Assembly (NCBI RefSeq): GCF_032598905.1
Contig: NZ_CP122458.1
Coordinates: 2,666,001 to 2,730,000 of the forward strand
Reading direction: 5' to 3'
Length of the DNA stretch: 64,000 bases
Origin: Streptomyces sp. 11x1
GTDB taxonomy: Bacteria; Actinomycetota; Actinomycetes; Streptomycetales; Streptomycetaceae
A program made the translations under genes and the position numbers. Numbering within the stretch: the first letter of the stretch is position 1; each line of letters starts with the position of its first letter. Below are positions 36,124-43,382 of the stretch, piece by piece. The notes under the pieces were generated by a model. That model ran no database searches and was not told where the DNA came from. It was given only the letters and a program-made list of their open reading frames with translations.

Positions 36124-36194
36124 GCGCCCTCCCGGCTCGACGACGGACTCAGCACACGCCCTCCCGGCTCGACGACTGGCTCAACGCACGCCCT
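36099..36194 (-). repeat. 32-bp tandem triplication covering the CobW gene start
   Basis: Three head-to-tail copies (36099-36130, 36131-36162, 36163-36194) of a unit that begins CCCGGCTCGACGACGGACTC. On the minus strand each unit carries GGGAGGGC followed by the start codon and the first codons of the CobW gene. The outermost copy has GCG instead of GTG, followed by TTG. The middle copy encodes a 12-codon open frame whose TGA overlaps the real GTG start. Confidence 0.9.
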
Positions 36195-36485
36195 CTCCCA
36201 CACCGTTGCCCTCAGGGGTCGATCGAATGCCGCACCAGGATACGAGGGGGCCCGCGCACCTCGCCGAGTGAGCGATTGTCAGCGGCGCCCGTGGGGCACA
36301 CGATGGGCATGGCGCCGGGTCGCGCGACCCACGCATCCTTCCGTGCGCCTCCTCTCCGCCTCCCGGTGGACGAGCACCTCTCGGCGACACTGGGAGACGG
36401 CAAGCGCCGCCCACCGCTCGCCGGTCCCCAACCTGTCGACCCACACCCGACGACCGGCGGACGGCCGCCTGAATCGGGGATTGAC
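36124..36485. other. Intergenic region between the CobW and DUF6082 genes
   Basis: A 362-bp divergent region. The CobW-proximal 70 bp hold two repeat copies. The remainder must carry the promoters of both genes but shows no operator or RNA element that I can name. Open frames crossing it have poor codon bias. Confidence 0.4.
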
Positions 36486-37034
36486 ATGACCACACAGAAT
36501 CATGGGGCACGGGGACTCGGCCCCGCCGCGGCAGCGGGTCTCGCCTTCGCGGCGGGAGCGCTGAGCGCGTTCGTCGTGGAGCGGCGCATCGGCCCCCTGC
36601 TTCGGCGCCTGGAACGGCTGGAACGCGAGACGGAACAGCGCGCGGCACTGATCGCCTACCAGCGGCACAACTTCGACCTGGTCATGAAGGCGGCCGCGGA
36701 CCCGACCCTGTTACCCGTCCTGAACGCCTACGAGGAGGAGCTGTCCACGGACCGGCAACGGCAGTACCTCTTCGCCAACCTCCTGTACACCCACGTCCTC
36801 CAGGGCTACCGGGTGGGCGTCTTCAGCCGGGCCGAGCTGTACGGGCACCTCCGTGGCATCTTCCAGAGCACACTGATGCGCGACTACTGGGCCGCCACGC
36901 GCCACCACCGGTCGAGCCTGAAGGAGGGCTCGGAGGAGTCGGAGATCGGCAGGATGGTCGACACGCTGATCAACGACCTGGAGGAAGCGAGCACGGACGA
37001 GTGGTGGGTCGTGGGTGAACCTCCCGCCGAGTAG
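36486..37034 (+). CDS. DUF6082 family protein with a TTA codon
   Basis: A 182-residue protein. An N-terminal hydrophobic segment (about 10-32, AAAAGLAFAAGALSAFVV) could anchor it to the membrane. The rest is soluble and helical, with NFDLVMKAAADP and the C-terminal DEWWVVGE typical of DUF6082. The ATG has GGGGA upstream. Codon 76 (36711-36713) is TTA, the rare leucine codon read only by the bldA tRNA, so translation should depend on developmental stage. The molecular function of DUF6082 is unknown. Confidence 0.82.
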   Translation: MTTQNHGARGLGPAAAAGLAFAAGALSAFVVERRIGPLLRRLERLERETEQRAALIAYQRHNFDLVMKAAADPTLLPVLNAYEEELSTDRQRQYLFANLLYTHVLQGYRVGVFSRAELYGHLRGIFQSTLMRDYWAATRHHRSSLKEGSEESEIGRMVDTLINDLEEASTDEWWVVGEPPAE

Positions 37035-37186
37035 GGCACTTCACCTCGCACGGCGCTCGCGTCACACAGCGCGACCCCCACCCCTGACTTCACTCCATCG
37101 CGCCTTCGATGCATGCGCAACAACCGGGTTCTTGGGGCAGAGTTAGCCCCGCTCGTATCACTACTAACGACCCAAGGATCGACCCG

Positions 37187-37423
37187 TTGAAAATCGTGCG
37201 CCGCATCGGTGCGTCGCCCCGCGAGAGGGGCAGTGCCGCGGGGCAGACGTGCCCAGACATCTTCGAACTGCAGGACGGTAACTTCGCAGTAATCGGGACA
37301 GATCGGACAGAGAAACTCGACCCCGAGCTTCCTGCCGACGCCTCGCGCGCTGACTACGAGAGGATCGTGGTCATCAGCCGCGAGACTCTCATCCGGGCAA
37401 AGTCGGACATCCCCGACGCCTGA
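37187..37423 (+). CDS. Small conserved hypothetical protein (78 aa)
   Basis: A 78-residue protein read from a TTG codon (KIVRRIGASPRERGS follows) because AAGGA stands about 8 nt upstream; the longer frame from 37109 lacks a site. It is compact and polar, with a Cys-Pro pair (TCPDIFELQDGNFAVIGTD) and a C-terminal helix ERIVVISRETLIRAK. I recall similar proteins in streptomycetes next to helix-turn-helix/DUF397-type genes, but no such partner is present here. Function unknown. Confidence 0.7.
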   Translation: MKIVRRIGASPRERGSAAGQTCPDIFELQDGNFAVIGTDRTEKLDPELPADASRADYERIVVISRETLIRAKSDIPDA

Positions 37424-37542
37424 TCCTGAACAGGGGCTCGCCTGCACTACAGCGCGGGCCCCTCGGGCCGCCGCCGCTCGCGAACCCTTGCGGACGCCAC
37501 GCATTCCCCCTTCGGCCCAGCCGGAGTTCGGCCGCGGGCAAG

Positions 37543-37561
37543 TCAGGTTAGGCTCACCTCT
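37543..37561 (+). promoter_or_regulatory. Iron box (DmdR/IdeR-type operator)
   Basis: TCAGGTTAGGCTCACCTCT matches the actinobacterial iron-box consensus TTAGGTTAGGCTAACCTAA at 15 of 19 positions. It ends immediately before the start codon of the sucrase/ferredoxin-like gene, so Fe(II)-DmdR binding would block its expression when iron is plentiful. Confidence 0.82.
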
Positions 37562-38500
37562 GTGAGTACGTGCACATCCGCGTCCCGACACCTCGACGAG
37601 CCTCTCGCGGGGACCGCCGCCACGGCGAGGACATGGCTGCTGCTGGAACAGCCTGGTCCCTGGGGCGTCAAGGCGCTCACCTCCAGCCACCTCGACCCCG
37701 TGCTCGGCCGCGCCCTCGAAGCCGCGGCGGAGGGCACCGGCGTACGCGTGGCGCTCATCCGGCGCCCCGGCCGCCACGCGGACTGCCGCGAGGTCCGTGA
37801 GCGCCAGGTGTTCGTGGCCCACACCGCACCCGGAAACGTCTGGCTGCACAGCGCCACGACGTCCGTCCCCGAGCGGCTGCTCGACCTCGATCTCGCCGCA
37901 CTCGGCCGGGGGGACCACCACACCGTCGGGACGGTTCTGCGCGGCCGGCCCCACACGGGCGACCCTCTCGCACTCGTCTGCACCAACGGCAAGCGCGACC
38001 GATGCTGCGCGGTCCTCGGCCGACCGCTCGCCGCCGAACTGGCCGCGTCCGGGGTCGAGGGCACCTGGGAAGTCACTCATCTGGGTGGTCACCGCTTCTC
38101 CCCGACCCTGCTCGTACTGCCTTTCGGATACGTGTACGGCCGCGCCGAGGCCCATCACGTCAAGGAGGTCCTCCAAGGCGTACGGGAAGGCCGCGTCGTC
38201 ACCGAGGGGTGCCGCGGCAGTTCCGCCTGGGAACGCCCCGGGCAGGCCGCCGAGCTCGCGGTGCGCACGGAGGTCGGCGAGCAGACCGCCGGCGCCCTGA
38301 CCGTCGTGCGCACGGACGGCGCGGCTCCCCGCTGGGACGTCGTCGTCGCCCACACCGACGGCCGCCGCTGGACCGTGACCGTCGCCCGAGGCACCGCCGA
38401 GCCGCCCCGCCAGGAGAGCTGCGGTTCCGCGCTGGGCTCCCCGGCGCGCATGGACGTCCTGACCGTGAGCGAGCTGACACCGGCGGGCGCCCTCCGCTAG
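37562..38500 (+). CDS. Sucrase/ferredoxin-like family protein (thioredoxin-fold [2Fe-2S] type)
   Basis: A 312-residue protein of the 'sucrase/ferredoxin-like' (Apd1/Aim32) family. The thioredoxin-like ferredoxin domain shows CTNGKRDRCC (about residues 140-149), and the family HLGGHRFSPT follows (about 173-182), together supplying Cys and His ligands for a [2Fe-2S] cluster. The C-terminal third (about 225-312) is a separate beta-rich domain with a single Cys (QESCGSA). The GTG start lies directly after an iron box, so it is probably induced by iron starvation. Related proteins have been linked to ferric-siderophore reduction. Confidence 0.85.
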   Translation: MSTCTSASRHLDEPLAGTAATARTWLLLEQPGPWGVKALTSSHLDPVLGRALEAAAEGTGVRVALIRRPGRHADCREVRERQVFVAHTAPGNVWLHSATTSVPERLLDLDLAALGRGDHHTVGTVLRGRPHTGDPLALVCTNGKRDRCCAVLGRPLAAELAASGVEGTWEVTHLGGHRFSPTLLVLPFGYVYGRAEAHHVKEVLQGVREGRVVTEGCRGSSAWERPGQAAELAVRTEVGEQTAGALTVVRTDGAAPRWDVVVAHTDGRRWTVTVARGTAEPPRQESCGSALGSPARMDVLTVSELTPAGALR

Positions 38501-38669
38501 CCGACCGGCGCACGGTCCCGCCACAGCCCGCGGCAGGGTCCATCCGCAGCACCTGGCCCCTCCCTTGGCGAACCGCTCCAGGTCACGTCGTCGTGCAAAC
38601 ACCGGGCGGGTGAGATCCGCGCCACACCCCACTACGTCCGGCCCACCCCGTCCACGTACCGTCATGGGT

Positions 38670-40337
38670 ATGAGCCCCACTCCACCCGCACGTCGTCTGC
38701 GTCTCGGTATGCCGCGGCGGGTGTTCTCGCAGGTCCTGCTGATGCAGGTGGCGATCGCCGCCGGTGTCGCCGTCCTCGCGACCGGGCTGTTCCTCGCACC
38801 GCTCAGCGACCAGCTGGACGACCAGGCGATGCGCCGGGCCCTCGCCATAGCCCAGACCACGGCGGCCCAGCCGCAGATCGCGGAGGACCTGGTCTCCACG
38901 AAACCGTCCGTGAACGGTCCCGTGCAGGTCGAGGCGGAGCGGATCCGGAAGGCGAGCGGGGCCGAGTACGTGGTCGTGATGGACCGGGACGGGGTGCGCT
39001 GGTCCCACCCCGACCCGGCGGAGATCGGCGGGCTCGTCTCCACCGACCCGCGCCGGGCCCTGGCCGGGAACGAGGTCATGGAGATCGACTCGGGGACCCT
39101 CGGGCGCTCGGCCCGGGGCAAGGTGCCGCTGCGCGACACCGACGGGACGATCGTCGGCGCCGTCTCGGTGGGGATCGAGTACGGCAGTGTGCGCGCCCGC
39201 CTGATCCACGCGATCCCCGGGCTCCTGGCGTACGCCGGCGGGGCCATGGCGGTCGGAGCGCTGGCCGCGTATCTGATCTCCCGGCGAGTTCACCGCCAGA
39301 CCCGGGACCTGGCCTTCTCCGACATCGCGGGGCTGCTGGCGGAGCGCGAGGCCATGCTGCACGGCATCCGGGAGGGCGTGGTCGCGCTGGACCGCGCCGG
39401 GCGCGTGCGCCTCCTCAACGACGAGGCTCGGCGGCTGCTCGGGATCGGTGACGAGGCGGTCGGCAGGTCGCTCGACGACGCGCTCGGCCCCGGCCGTACG
39501 ACCGATGTGCTGGCGGGCCGGGTCACGGGCACCGATCTGCTGACCGTGCGCGGCCACCGCGTGCTGGTCGCCAACCGCATGCCCACGGACGACGGGGGCG
39601 CCGTCGCCACCCTGCGCGACCGCACCGAGTTGGAGCAGCTGGGCCGCGAACTCGACTCCACGCGCGGACTGACGGACGCCCTGCGTGCCCAGGACCACGA
39701 ACACGCCAACCGGATGCACACGCTGCTCGGCCTGCTCGAACTGGAGATGTACGACGAGGCGGTGGAGTTCGTCGGCGAGGTGGTCGGCGACCACCGTGCG
39801 ACCGCCGAGCAGGTCACCGAGAGGATCCACGATCCGCTGCTGGCCGCGGTGCTGGTCGGCAAGGCGACCGTCGCGGCCGAGCGCGGGGTGGCCCTGTCGG
39901 TCGCGGGCGGCACGATGCTTCCGGACCGGCTGGTCGACCCCCGAGGGCTGGTCACCGTCGTCGGCAACCTCGTCGACAACGCCCTGGACGCCGTCGCGGG
40001 CACACCGCACGCGCGCGTGGAGGTCGATCTGCGCGCCGAGGGCCGCACGGCGATCCTCCGGGTACGGGACACGGGCCCCGGGGTCCCGCCCGACCAACGG
40101 GAGTTGATCTTCGCGGACGGCTGGTCCACCAAGACGCGGCCGGCCCATCGCGAACGCGGCATCGGGCTCTCCCTGGTCCGCCGGCTCGCCGAGCGGCAGG
40201 GGGGCAGCGCCCGGGTCGGCGAGGCGGAGGGCGGGGGCGCCGAGTTCACCGTCGTCCTGCCGGACGCACTCGCCGAGCCGGGCCCGCAGCAGGAAACCGA
40301 AGCCGCCGTCACTGTCGCCGACAAGGAGTCGCGATGA
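38670..40337 (+). CDS. CitA/DcuS-type sensor histidine kinase
   Basis: A 555-residue membrane kinase. TM1 (about 22-45), an external PAS-like CACHE domain (about 46-175) and TM2 (about 182-204) precede a cytoplasmic PAS domain (about 218-325), the DHEHANRMH phospho-acceptor box (His343) typical of the CitA/DcuS class, and an HATPase domain. Such kinases sense citrate or C4-dicarboxylates. The first ATG lies 6 nt further left; neither has a ribosome site, so translation from a leaderless mRNA is possible. It overlaps its response regulator gene by ATGA. Confidence 0.88.
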   Translation: MSPTPPARRLRLGMPRRVFSQVLLMQVAIAAGVAVLATGLFLAPLSDQLDDQAMRRALAIAQTTAAQPQIAEDLVSTKPSVNGPVQVEAERIRKASGAEYVVVMDRDGVRWSHPDPAEIGGLVSTDPRRALAGNEVMEIDSGTLGRSARGKVPLRDTDGTIVGAVSVGIEYGSVRARLIHAIPGLLAYAGGAMAVGALAAYLISRRVHRQTRDLAFSDIAGLLAEREAMLHGIREGVVALDRAGRVRLLNDEARRLLGIGDEAVGRSLDDALGPGRTTDVLAGRVTGTDLLTVRGHRVLVANRMPTDDGGAVATLRDRTELEQLGRELDSTRGLTDALRAQDHEHANRMHTLLGLLELEMYDEAVEFVGEVVGDHRATAEQVTERIHDPLLAAVLVGKATVAAERGVALSVAGGTMLPDRLVDPRGLVTVVGNLVDNALDAVAGTPHARVEVDLRAEGRTAILRVRDTGPGVPPDQRELIFADGWSTKTRPAHRERGIGLSLVRRLAERQGGSARVGEAEGGGAEFTVVLPDALAEPGPQQETEAAVTVADKESR

Positions 40338-41014
40338 TCGAGGTCCTGATCGTGGACGACGACGTCAGGGTCGCCCGCGTCAACGCCGCCTACGTGGAGA
40401 AGGTCGCCGGTTTCCACGTCTCCGGTGTGGCCCACAGCGCGGCGGAGGCATTGCACCTGCTGGAGACGTCGCCGCACGTGGACCTGGTCCTCCTGGACCA
40501 CTATCTGCCGGACGGCACGGGCCTCGTGGTCGTGCAGGAGATGCGCCGTCGGGGCCACGAGACCGACGTGATCATGGTGACGGCGGCCCGTGACGTCTCG
40601 ACCGTCCAGGCCGCGATGCGCCAGGGCGCGCTGCAGTACCTGGTGAAACCGTTCGCGTTCGCCGGGCTGCGGGCGAAGCTGGAGGCCTACGCGGAGCTGC
40701 GGCGCACCCTGGACGGCGGCGGGGAGGCCGAACAGGCCGAGGTCGACCGGATCTTCGGCGCACTCTCGGCGAGCGGCGAACCGGACCTGCCCAAAGGGCA
40801 TTCCCCCACCACCACCGAGCTCGTGCGCCGTGCCCTGATGACCGCCGAGGGCGCGCTGTCCGCCCAGGAGATCGCCGAGCGGACGGGCCTGAGCCGGCAG
40901 ACCGCCCAGCGCTATCTGAAGCTCCTGGAACGCACGGGCCGGGCCCGGCTGACCCTCAAGTACGGCGACGCCGGCCGCCCGGAACACCGCTACGAGTGGG
41001 CGACGCGCGCCTGA
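40334..41014 (+). CDS. CitB/DcuR-type response regulator
   Basis: A 226-residue regulator. The receiver has DDD at 8-10, phospho-acceptor Asp55 (LVLLDHYLP) and Lys in LVKPF. The C-terminal helix-turn-helix (about 165-210, SAQEIAERTGLSRQTAQRYLK) is the CitB/DcuR kind, which distinguishes it from the OmpR and NarL classes. Its ATG overlaps the kinase stop. Together the pair probably controls uptake or use of an organic acid; the convergent acetate-type symporter next door is a candidate target, which is inference. Confidence 0.9.
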   Translation: MIEVLIVDDDVRVARVNAAYVEKVAGFHVSGVAHSAAEALHLLETSPHVDLVLLDHYLPDGTGLVVVQEMRRRGHETDVIMVTAARDVSTVQAAMRQGALQYLVKPFAFAGLRAKLEAYAELRRTLDGGGEAEQAEVDRIFGALSASGEPDLPKGHSPTTTELVRRALMTAEGALSAQEIAERTGLSRQTAQRYLKLLERTGRARLTLKYGDAGRPEHRYEWATRA

Positions 41015-41043
41015 GGCACATGCTCAAAACGAGCATATGCCTC
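41013..41043. terminator. Bidirectional terminator between the response regulator and symporter genes
   Basis: The 13-nt arms GAGGCACATGCTC and GAGCATATGCCTC pair with one mismatch around an AAAAC loop. The left arm overlaps the regulator stop codon. It would stop transcription from both convergent genes. Confidence 0.75.
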
Positions 41044-41062
41044 CGAGGACCCTCCGGAGCGC

Positions 41063-42655
41063 TCACACCGCACCCGCGCCCGTGAGCGACCGCACCTCCG
41101 TCTCCGCGTGCTTCGCCGCGTCGGGCGGCTCGGCGGAGGTGACCGTGCCGAACCAGCCGGCGAGGAAGCCCAGCGGGATGGAGACGATCCCGGGGTTCTG
41201 CAGGGGGAAGTACTGGAAGTCGAGAGCGGGGAACAGCGAGTCGGCGCTCCCGGAGACCACCGGCGACAGCAGCACGAGGACCACGGAGGGGATCAGTCCG
41301 CCGTAGACGGACCACACCGCCCCCCGTGTGGTGAACCCCCGCCAGAACAGCGAGTACAGCAGGACGGGCAGGTTGGCAGAGGCGGCGACCGCGAAGGCCA
41401 GGCCGACGAGGAAGGCCACGTTGAGATCCTTGGCCAGCAGCCCCAGCCCGATCGCGACCACGCCGATACCGACGGCGGCCGTCCGTGCCACCGCGACCTC
41501 ACTGCGCGGCTTCGAACGCCTGCGCCGCAGCGACGCGTACAGGTCATGGGCGACGGACGCCGACGACGCGAGCGTGATCCCGGCGACGACCGCGAGGATC
41601 GTGGCGAAGGCGATGGCCGCGACGATCGCGAACAGAACTGTTCCACCGGTGGAGTCGGCACCTCCGCCCAGGTCCAGGGCCAGCAGCGGAACCGCGGTGT
41701 TCCCGGCGGCGTTGGAGCCCCGCACGGCCTCCGGGCCGACGATGGCGGCCGCGCCGAAGCCCAGCACGATCGTCATCAGGTAGAAGCCGCCGATGAGACC
41801 GATCGACCAGACGACCGAGCGGCGTGCGGCTCGCGCCGTGGGCACCGTGTAGAAGCGGGACAGGATGTGCGGCAGCCCGGCGGTGCCCAGCACCAGGGCG
41901 AGCCCGAGGCTGATGAAGTCGAACCGCGCGGTCCAGTCCCCGCCGTACCGCAGCCCGGGTGCGAGGAACGCGTCGCCGTGTCCGCTGCGCTCGGCCGCTG
42001 TCCGCAGCAACTGGTCGAAGTCGCCGTGGAACCGCACCAGTACGAGCACGGTCAGAGCGATCGCCCCGCCCATCAGCAGGACCGCTTTCACGATCTGGAT
42101 CCAGGTGGTCGCCCGCATCCCTCCCAGCGACACATAGACGACCATGAGCGCGCCGACCCCGATCACCGTCCAGGTCTGCGCCGCCTCGCCCTCTCCTCCC
42201 AGCAGCAGTGCGACAAGGGTGCCCGCGCCTACCATCTGCGCCACCAGGTACAGAACGGACACGGCCACCGAGGAGGTTCCCGCGGCGATCCGCACCGGCC
42301 GCTCGTTCATCCGCGCCGCGACGACGTCGGCGAGTGTGAACCGCCCGCAGTTGCGCACCAGTTCGGCCACCAGGAACAGCACCACGAGCCAGGCCACCAG
42401 GAAGCCGACGGAGTAGAGCAGCCCGTCGTACCCGAAGAGCGCGATGAGCCCGGAAATGCCGAGGAAGGAGGCGGCGGACATGTAGTCGCCCGCGATGGCA
42501 AAACCATTCTCCATGGGCGAGAAGAGCCGCCCGCCTGCGTAGAACTCCTCGGCGGAGCCATGCCGATGGCGGCTCACCCACGTGGTGATCCCCAACGTGA
42601 CCGCCACGAACGCGCTGAACAGCACCAGCGCAAGCGTCTGATGATCGGCAGTCAC
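41063..42655 (-). CDS. Sodium:solute symporter, cation/acetate type
   Basis: A 530-residue SSS-family symporter with about thirteen hydrophobic helices. The family sequence GDYMSAASFLGISG (residues about 56-69) matches ActP-like acetate permeases, and GTAGLPHILSRFYTVP fits the second conserved block. It likely imports acetate or another small monocarboxylate with sodium. GTG start overlaps the DUF485 stop (GTGA), the usual arrangement for actP partners. A two-component system of organic-acid type lies convergent, sharing a terminator region. Confidence 0.9.
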   Translation of the reverse strand: MTADHQTLALVLFSAFVAVTLGITTWVSRHRHGSAEEFYAGGRLFSPMENGFAIAGDYMSAASFLGISGLIALFGYDGLLYSVGFLVAWLVVLFLVAELVRNCGRFTLADVVAARMNERPVRIAAGTSSVAVSVLYLVAQMVGAGTLVALLLGGEGEAAQTWTVIGVGALMVVYVSLGGMRATTWIQIVKAVLLMGGAIALTVLVLVRFHGDFDQLLRTAAERSGHGDAFLAPGLRYGGDWTARFDFISLGLALVLGTAGLPHILSRFYTVPTARAARRSVVWSIGLIGGFYLMTIVLGFGAAAIVGPEAVRGSNAAGNTAVPLLALDLGGGADSTGGTVLFAIVAAIAFATILAVVAGITLASSASVAHDLYASLRRRRSKPRSEVAVARTAAVGIGVVAIGLGLLAKDLNVAFLVGLAFAVAASANLPVLLYSLFWRGFTTRGAVWSVYGGLIPSVVLVLLSPVVSGSADSLFPALDFQYFPLQNPGIVSIPLGFLAGWFGTVTSAEPPDAAKHAETEVRSLTGAGAV

Positions 42656-43191
42656 CGCGCACCCCCTCTGACACCGCGCGTCAACTCCTGGGTGTCCCAG
42701 CGCAGATCGAGCGCCGCCCGGTCCCGGCGCAGCCTCGCGTGGCGTGCGTAGGCCCAGGTGAACAGGAACGTCGTGAGGAACTGCCCGAGCCCCGCCAGCA
42801 TCGCCACGTTCACCGCGCCCGCCACCGGCCGTGCCATCAGCTCCGGGGCGGTGGTCGCCGCCACGACGTAGGCCACGTACCAGGTGAAGAAGAGGGCGAC
42901 ACCCGGGATCACGAACCTGCGGTAGCGGCTGCGGACCTCCTGGAAGGCCGCGCTCCGCTGGACCTCCAGATAGACGTCCGCCGCGCCCTCGCCGCGGCTC
43001 TCCCGCGCGTCGGCCGTGACCGGGGCCGGTCCGCCGGTGCCGTCCAACTCCCCCCAGCCGGAGGCCAGCGCGTCGTACCAGGGATCGTCGAACCGCACGT
43101 CCGCGCTGGCGAGGCCGTGCCCCTCGTGCTGCTCAACCGGGCTCTCAGAACCGCCCCCGCGTCGACGGGGACGGCCGGTGCTTGACTGCAT
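42652..43191 (-). CDS. DUF485 domain membrane protein (symporter partner)
   Basis: A 179-residue protein starting at MQSSTGRPRR, with no strong ribosome site (a TTG two codons earlier is the alternative). A polar N-terminus of about 75 residues precedes the DUF485 domain (about 75-165), which has two hydrophobic helices (FVIPGVALFFTWYVAYVVAA and NVAMLAGLGQFLTTFLFTWAY). DUF485 proteins are almost always encoded next to acetate-type SSS symporters, here by a GTGA overlap. The long polar N-terminus is more extended than in E. coli YjcH. Confidence 0.85.
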   Translation of the reverse strand: MQSSTGRPRRRGGGSESPVEQHEGHGLASADVRFDDPWYDALASGWGELDGTGGPAPVTADARESRGEGAADVYLEVQRSAAFQEVRSRYRRFVIPGVALFFTWYVAYVVAATTAPELMARPVAGAVNVAMLAGLGQFLTTFLFTWAYARHARLRRDRAALDLRWDTQELTRGVRGGAR

Positions 43192-43263
43192 GCCCAAGCA
43201 TGGACAGAACGGAAAGACCCCTGACGTACCTCTTCCCGATTGTTCACCCCATCAGGTGAAACC

Positions 43264-43304
43264 CCGGCGGGCCTCCCGCACTTGCGACGCAGGAGGCCCA
43301 CCGG
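43264..43304 (-). terminator. Hairpin terminator after parE
   Basis: GGGCCTCC (43269-43276) pairs with GGAGGCCC (43292-43299), extended by CCGG on both sides across a 1-nt bulge, with a 15-nt loop. On the minus strand GGGTTT follows. It lies about 80 nt past the parE stop. Confidence 0.65.
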
Positions 43305-43382
43305 GTTCACGTACGGGCCGAGGAAGCGCGCCCCCGACGCGCCCGCCGGGTCGGAACAGGTGCCCCGGGTCCGGCGCGGCGG

